Below are positions 58,291 through 64,000 of a stretch of 64,000 nt of DNA, in pieces; position 1 is the stretch's first letter, and each line of letters starts with the position of its first letter. The notes under the pieces were generated by a model. It was not told the DNA's origin, ran no database searches, and worked only from the letters and a program-made list of their open reading frames with translations. Both the position numbers and the translations under genes were made by a program. Source of the DNA: Vanilla planifolia. Lineage: Eukaryota; Streptophyta; Magnoliopsida; Asparagales; Orchidaceae. Where the stretch lies: the NCBI GenBank assembly GCA_023846275.1, contig CM043874.1:24277630-24341629 (forward strand), in the 5' to 3' direction.

Positions 58291-60699
58291 CTTTGTTATA
58301 TCTCATCCATCACAACGATATACGATGTTTTGAAGAAACTTTAATAATTCAAAAGATTTTACCACCTCAAAAAGGATTTAACAAACATGGGCTTAGAAGT
58401 TAAATGGACCATTAATTAGAAGAGCTACTCAAAGATGTAAACCTATGAAAATCTCAATTATAATTTTTTATATGATTAATATATATATCATGTTATTTTA
58501 TAGATCAAAATAAATACTAATATATTTATATCATATAATATGCTTACATCACATTACATATTATTTCATAATAATATCTCAAAAAAATTAATAATTAACC
58601 AACTAATATTGTAGTTATTTAGTATTTTACCTATTGGGTCTAAGATGGAGATCTCATCTATTATTTTTCTTTTTTTCTTTCTCTCTCTTTCATTTCGTAC
58701 ACAAATATCTATTGCTTATAATTTTAGTAAAAAAGTTTAAAAATTCTTAACTTTGTTTTAATATTTTTTTTACTTTCATCAATTCTCAAAATTGCATGTT
58801 TCTAATAGCAAAAACACTTACAAATATAGCTATTAAGAAGTCCATGAGGTCATTCTAAAATTTTAATAAAAATATTGTTCATTTCCCTTTTAGCGTACCA
58901 TCCATTCCTTTTATCATAACATAAGTTAAGCTCAACATAAGTACATTCACATTAATATATAATAAAATCTCTTTTTTGCCATACATTAGCATAGTTAAGT
59001 AAACCACCTCAACAATATTTCCTCCAATAGAGTTAACATATGATACATTGACCTAGTGTATGGTGCAGTAAGCTTAATGCACCATACCTTAAGGATCAAA
59101 TGCACCATCCATAGCCCTTAAAGTCTTGATCCATGCACTAGCCATATGGTACATTCAAAAATAACATATCATATGCACCATCCATGCACTAGCCATAGGT
59201 GGCTCTCAACATATAATATGTTTGGGTCTAAAGCATGGAATGTTAGACCTTTATGTATAGTAAAGAAAAGATGGATAACAAGTTGCACATTTCTAGACCT
59301 TGACCAATTCATCCTCAATTCTCAAATGAAATTATTGCTTATATGCAATAAAGGAAAACAAAAAAAAATGATATTTATTTGATGTATTTCTCAAATTATG
59401 TGATAGAACAATTTTGGCTGGAACTTCTTAATTGTTAGTTGATGCATCAATACAAAATAAAAAAGTTATCTTTTGTATAAAAGATAATGTATAAGCGGTA
59501 GAGGTGAGTCCAGTGCCCAATTTTATCTTTATATAAAGAAGAGGAGACAGATAAAAAGAAAGTTTTTAGCAAACACCATAATGGCCATATTTCCTACATC
59601 AATATTTTGAAGGATGACAAGTCTTGTGCCAAAACTATTGATAAGCCCTAGGCATTTATAATATTTTGATGTTACCAAATCATTTAAGTGTTTCTCCTAT
59701 GATCTAATTTATCTACTTTGTGTGATATAAGTTGAACCAAAATATAGTAGATAAAATAGTGATTTAATCTTAGTTGGATGATAAGAGTCTTGAGCAACCT
59801 TGTGTAAGATACTTAGGGCAAGGGAGAAGGATATTATTCAATAGAAGTTAAAGAAGTTAGAATCATATGTTTCTCATGCTTTCAAGGGTTATAAGTTTTG
59901 GGATATATGTAAGGATTACCATTTATGAAAGTATATTGTTTACTCAATATGCACTTATTTTATATTTAGAAAATCATACCTTAATAGCTCTTGCTTCATA
60001 TGACTAAGGGTTATTAAGATTAATATAACTAATCATATAATACCACTATACAATTATTAAGGATTGATGAGTTAAGTATGATAAAATTTGAACTGATGAT
60101 TAAATCTAAACATAATGAAAATTTGTACTAATTGTAAAGTATAAAATTCACTTTTGATAATACAATTAGCTTTATATTAAGAAGATTATTGAAAAAAAAT
60201 AATATATTGTATTGGAAATGTGTATGAGGTGATATCCTCAAGAGAAGGATAAATTGTATAAATGCAAACTTAATTTAATTTGAAACAAAACATTAAGTAT
60301 CAATAGAATTCTTTAACTTTTACAAACTAAATCGACTACTCAAGTAAATTATGAGTTATGAGCTTTTTAAAATAAAACAAGTAACTTCAATAATATTAAA
60401 TAATTATAATAAACTTTTAAAATCACGAACAAATCACTTCAAAGAACTAGAGTAATTTATGCATTTTGTCTTAATATGATTATAAATGTGACTACATATT
60501 GTTTATAAAAATAGTTGATTAGTTTTTAAAATCTTTGTATGAGTATGATAACTAACAATAATCTTTAACACTTGCTTATTGTAATGGCTCTATAATAAAC
60601 CAAATTAAATATTTTTGCCAATTCAAATAATATCACAATAAAAATTTTTTTGCTAACCCTAACCATGAGTTCCAATGTATGAGATCTTTGATAATCTTA
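58291..60699. other. AT-rich intergenic sequence
   Basis: No gene seen. Around 59080-59200 short direct repeats of gcaccatcca and ccatgcactagccata occur two to three times. The interior of a retrotransposon would be expected after the PBS-like site at 58275, but no gag motif is readable. Confidence 0.4.
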
Positions 60700-63117
60700 A
60701 TGGTTATTATATCAAGATTTAAAAAAGGTTCATGAGCTTTCCAAAATATTTTTATTACAAATAAAGTAAAGAGCACACAAGATTTTAGGTAGTTCAAAAA
60801 ATCTTTTTCCTAATTTTAGCCTCAATCAATTCAATCAGGCTTCCACTAAATAAATCTTTCTTTTACAATAATAGGTAGAGAAAAATCATTATAAAGACAC
60901 CCTCTTTGGTCATAAAAAGCAATGGTACACCTCTATAAAAAATAGGTATAGCAACTTATAATAATAAAGCTTGATTTATATAGTAAAACTCAATAATGTT
61001 TTACCAAAAGCTTGAAGAAACTTTATGACACAAAGCTAAAATGATATACAAGATGTTACCAAGCAAAAATAAAGTTTAATTCAATGTAGAGAATTATCAA
61101 AATAGGATGCATCAAGTGAAATCTCTATTTTTCTTTTATACATAACCTAACTATAAATGATCTTACTTTTTAACCCATATAAAAAAGATTTAGTAATGAA
61201 CATCAACTAATTCTCAAATAACACCACTCCTATTTATTCTAAGTTCCCAAAGAAGATAAAGTTAAGTGCAATGGCTAAAAATGAATTCTTAAAAAGCTTT
61301 AACTAGTTGTTATGATCTTAGGATTTAAATCATAATAATACATTGAAGACATTTTATCATGTGACCATATAGTGATCGTCCTGATGATGCATCTATTTGA
61401 TCAGTTCAATTCTATTAGCACAAATGTTTCATACATGTAAGATGATAATATCATTTAGTACAAATAAAACAAAATCTCTTATGTCTAATTTTTACTCTCA
61501 AGAAAATATTGTATGATGTAAGATTATATAATATGATATGATGGAAAAGAAGATCATATCCAATAAATGGTTAAGTCTTCAAATGAAACTCTCAAGTAAG
61601 TATATATCATATTTATACAATAGTAATATCATAATGATACAACAGACATTGGTCCAAAATTTGTTTAATTTTTGAGCTGACTTACTTGTTAGATTGATCA
61701 TATAATTTTGAAGGTAGATTGTTATTATATGATACACATTTTTATAAAAGTAGAGCTTTCCAAAAAATATTATACATTATTATCATAAACTATGATTGCT
61801 TAAATAATACACATTAATTGAGATAATCATATGCAAACAATAAACTTCATATTAGTACAATGGTAAGTGTTATGAAATAAATTATCATACAAGTTTGAAA
61901 CATAGATTATGATAGTATCACATGTAACATATATTGAGTGATAAGTATACTCTTACAGTATTACTATCATACACATAATATGTCAAGTCTATGCTTTTAT
62001 GTTTGATAGTAATCGTATGAGTCTCATGCATCAATGTTCATAGATGTGAAGAGACTTAGTTCACTTTCTCATAAGGTGTAGTAACCACATCTTCAATAAA
62101 AGAAAAATTACAACACAAACACTTTATACTTGTATAATGTGCAAAATAATAAATACATTATTAACTTATATAATAATTTCACTGAAATATATAATTATAA
62201 CATAAAAACTTTTATTATACAATATATAGAATTTTCTTGATCCACTCAAAATAAAATATAGTCATAACAATATGATATAGAAATTACACCGTCCAACCAC
62301 TACTAATCCTATACAATTAACTAATTACGAGAGAAAATAAATGTTGTACTCATATAAAGAGATCTTCATACTCAAACGATGCTAAAAAAAACTTTACTAT
62401 CAAAGATTAAACAATACACATACAAGGCCAATACCTCGCACAACCCCATTTATGTTTATAACAATTTGTTTGGTCAACAATTATACGATGAAGACATTAT
62501 ACCTTACAATACAATGATGACTTTAGATTTCATTTGACATTTTAAGTCAAAAAATAGATTGTTTAAGAATGATACTAAATACTATACTATACAACCAACA
62601 TGTAATGAATAATCTGGCTTAAATAAAACATGTTTTAAGCTTGATTTTAATATCTTAATCCTAAAATGAACTTAGAATAATATGTTGTGATATTATAAGC
62701 ATCCTAATATAGTTATAAGGTACTCAATAACTCAAGAAATGGTTTAATAAAAGAATGCATTAGTTAAATATATAATATATTCATAATTATGTCATATAAA
62801 AAACAAGTGATTGGCTAACCAATGAAACCAAAATAAAGTCACGATGAATTACTCCTGCTGGGCAACTGCTCCTCCAAAAATAGAAACAAATGACTCTATG
62901 ATTTACTAGTTGAGCCAAGCTTAAGCAAAGCCTCCAATACTCTTTTACATATTTCTACATATAAATTACTTCATGAAACACTTGATTATACTTTCCATTG
63001 ATTAATCCTTATTTGATCTTGAGATGTATAATCTAAATATTACTAAAAATATAATTAATAAAACTAATATAATTATTTTGTTACAATCAAATAAGTGATG
63101 CATTGACTAAGGATACA
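60700..63117 (-). repeat. SIRE/Maximus-like LTR remnant
   Basis: The right edge is aligned to the LTR/PPT border at 23070: both have a (t/g)ga(t/a)(a/t)aca-type LTR start followed by the PPT position (here decayed to atcaacttcttttaatgaag, 63121-63140). Flanking text such as caatgtatgtaattta and aatgaatgctttcatttc-like also matches (63225-63290 versus 23175-23240). The aagattttaggtagttca block at 60781 matches the LTR at 41940. The left end is uncertain. Confidence 0.45.
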
Positions 63118-64000
63118 ATGATCAACTTCTTTTAATGAAGACAAAATAATTGATAAATATTGAAATAAAAAGATATGAAAACATGCAAACACATAAATGC
63201 TCTCCCTATATTCGTATTTCTCCTCAATGTATGTAATTTAAACTATGCTAATCCAGCTAGGGTTGCAATGAATGCTTTTCATTTCTTATATTTCTATCCT
63301 TTTTTTGTTATACATTAAAAGATAAACAAAGATAAAAACCAAACAAATAAGGGATACAATTCGATACAATTGTTAAGAATTTAACAAGGAATAATCAAGG
63401 GTACAAACTAAAATAAGTATCAATTGATAACAATGTACTAAAATAAGTATCAAGTTGTACTAAAAGATTATAAGAAGTTCTAATATTAATAACAAACATT
63501 ATAGTAAGTGTTAATAAGGGAATATTTACAACTAGTTAGCACATCAATTAACCTCCTACACCAATGCATTTAAAAGCAATAGTTAAATACAAAATAGATA
63601 CAATAGAAAAATAGGTATAATACATAATGAATTACTATTGTAATTACATATTTATACTCTCAACATGATGTTCATAGTCTAGCAAAATAATAATAATTTC
63701 AACACTCTAAATTTCTTATAACTAATTTCAACATTCTAATCCTCCTCCTAAATAAATGTTTTCTCTAATCCAATTGTTGAAAGTTTTAATAATAAAGAGC
63801 AAAAATTATTAGTATTTTAGAACAATAAAGTTAAGAGATTCAATTTTTTCCTCTCCCTATATATTTGTATTTAACAGTTCCTATGAGGAGTCAATTTAAA
63901 ACAAATAAAATTAATAGCATTCTTCGAAAGGGTTGTTTTTTCATTCTTGTTCAATCATTCAAATGGATACATAATAGAAACATAACTATGCAATTATAAG
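63118..64000 (-). mobile_element. Interior remnant of the SIRE-like element, running off the window
   Basis: Sequence right of the decayed polypurine tract is alignable in part (to about 63.5 kb) with 23.09-23.5 kb, the coding side of the other copy. No domain is readable. Confidence 0.35.

Noticed and set aside
1..64000. CRISPR arrays, bacterial operons, ribosomal RNA genes
   Set aside because: No regularly spaced short repeats, no ribosome-binding-site-led gene strings and no rRNA sequence; the genes have introns and the transposons are plant types.

Overview
The window is nuclear DNA from a flowering plant. It is very AT-rich, gene-poor and full of decayed retrotransposons, and its few genes carry GT-AG introns. 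The MYB-CC first exon resembles monocot members of that family as I remember them, so a monocot is my weak preference; I cannot name a species.

Four gene loci can be supported. (1) 7.48-7.65 kb, minus: a first coding exon of a MYB-CC (PHR/PHL-like) transcription factor whose later exons I do not find. (2) 37.1-37.6 kb, plus: a telo-box/TATA promoter followed by two box C/D snoRNAs. One carries two guides against neighbouring stretches of 25S rRNA, the other a 16-nt guide against the 3' end of 18S rRNA. (3) 38.88-40.29 kb, minus: a three-exon PRXL2-type AhpC/TSA (thioredoxin-fold) protein with a CIIC motif. (4) 46.46-49.10 kb, minus: a two-exon RING-H2 plus vWA protein of the WAV3 type with a degenerate metal site.

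The rest is mostly transposon graveyard. A copia element (10.3-17.0 kb, minus) has both LTRs, PBS, PPT and a likely 5-bp TSD, and is split by an 1875-bp solo LTR (11.18-13.05 kb) with its own CAATG duplication. A near-complete L1-type LINE with an RNase H domain (23.8-30.3 kb, minus) is bounded by a 17-bp TSD and sits inside an older SIRE/Maximus-like copia remnant. A 5'-truncated relative of the LINE lies at 53.66-53.87 kb. Further SIRE-like LTR or gag pieces lie at 22.6-23.1, 30.6-31.2, 41.5-43.1, 45.2-45.7 and 60.7-63.2 kb, and two gypsy gag remnants lie in opposite orientation at 1.7-2.5 and 18.4-19.1 kb.

Two local duplications have no clear transposon identity: a 275-bp tandem pair (4.97-5.52 kb) and a diverged pair about 900 bp apart (55.6 and 56.5 kb). 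The remaining stretches (3.2-4.7, 5.5-7.3, 8.1-10.3, 20.1-22.5, 31.2-36.9, 43.1-45.2, 49.5-53.6, 53.9-55.5 and 58.3-60.7 kb) are AT-rich and show nothing I can name. The genes do not form a pathway. No CRISPR array, bacterial operon or new multi-gene system is present. The snoRNA cluster is the best-supported feature that a protein-ORF search would miss.
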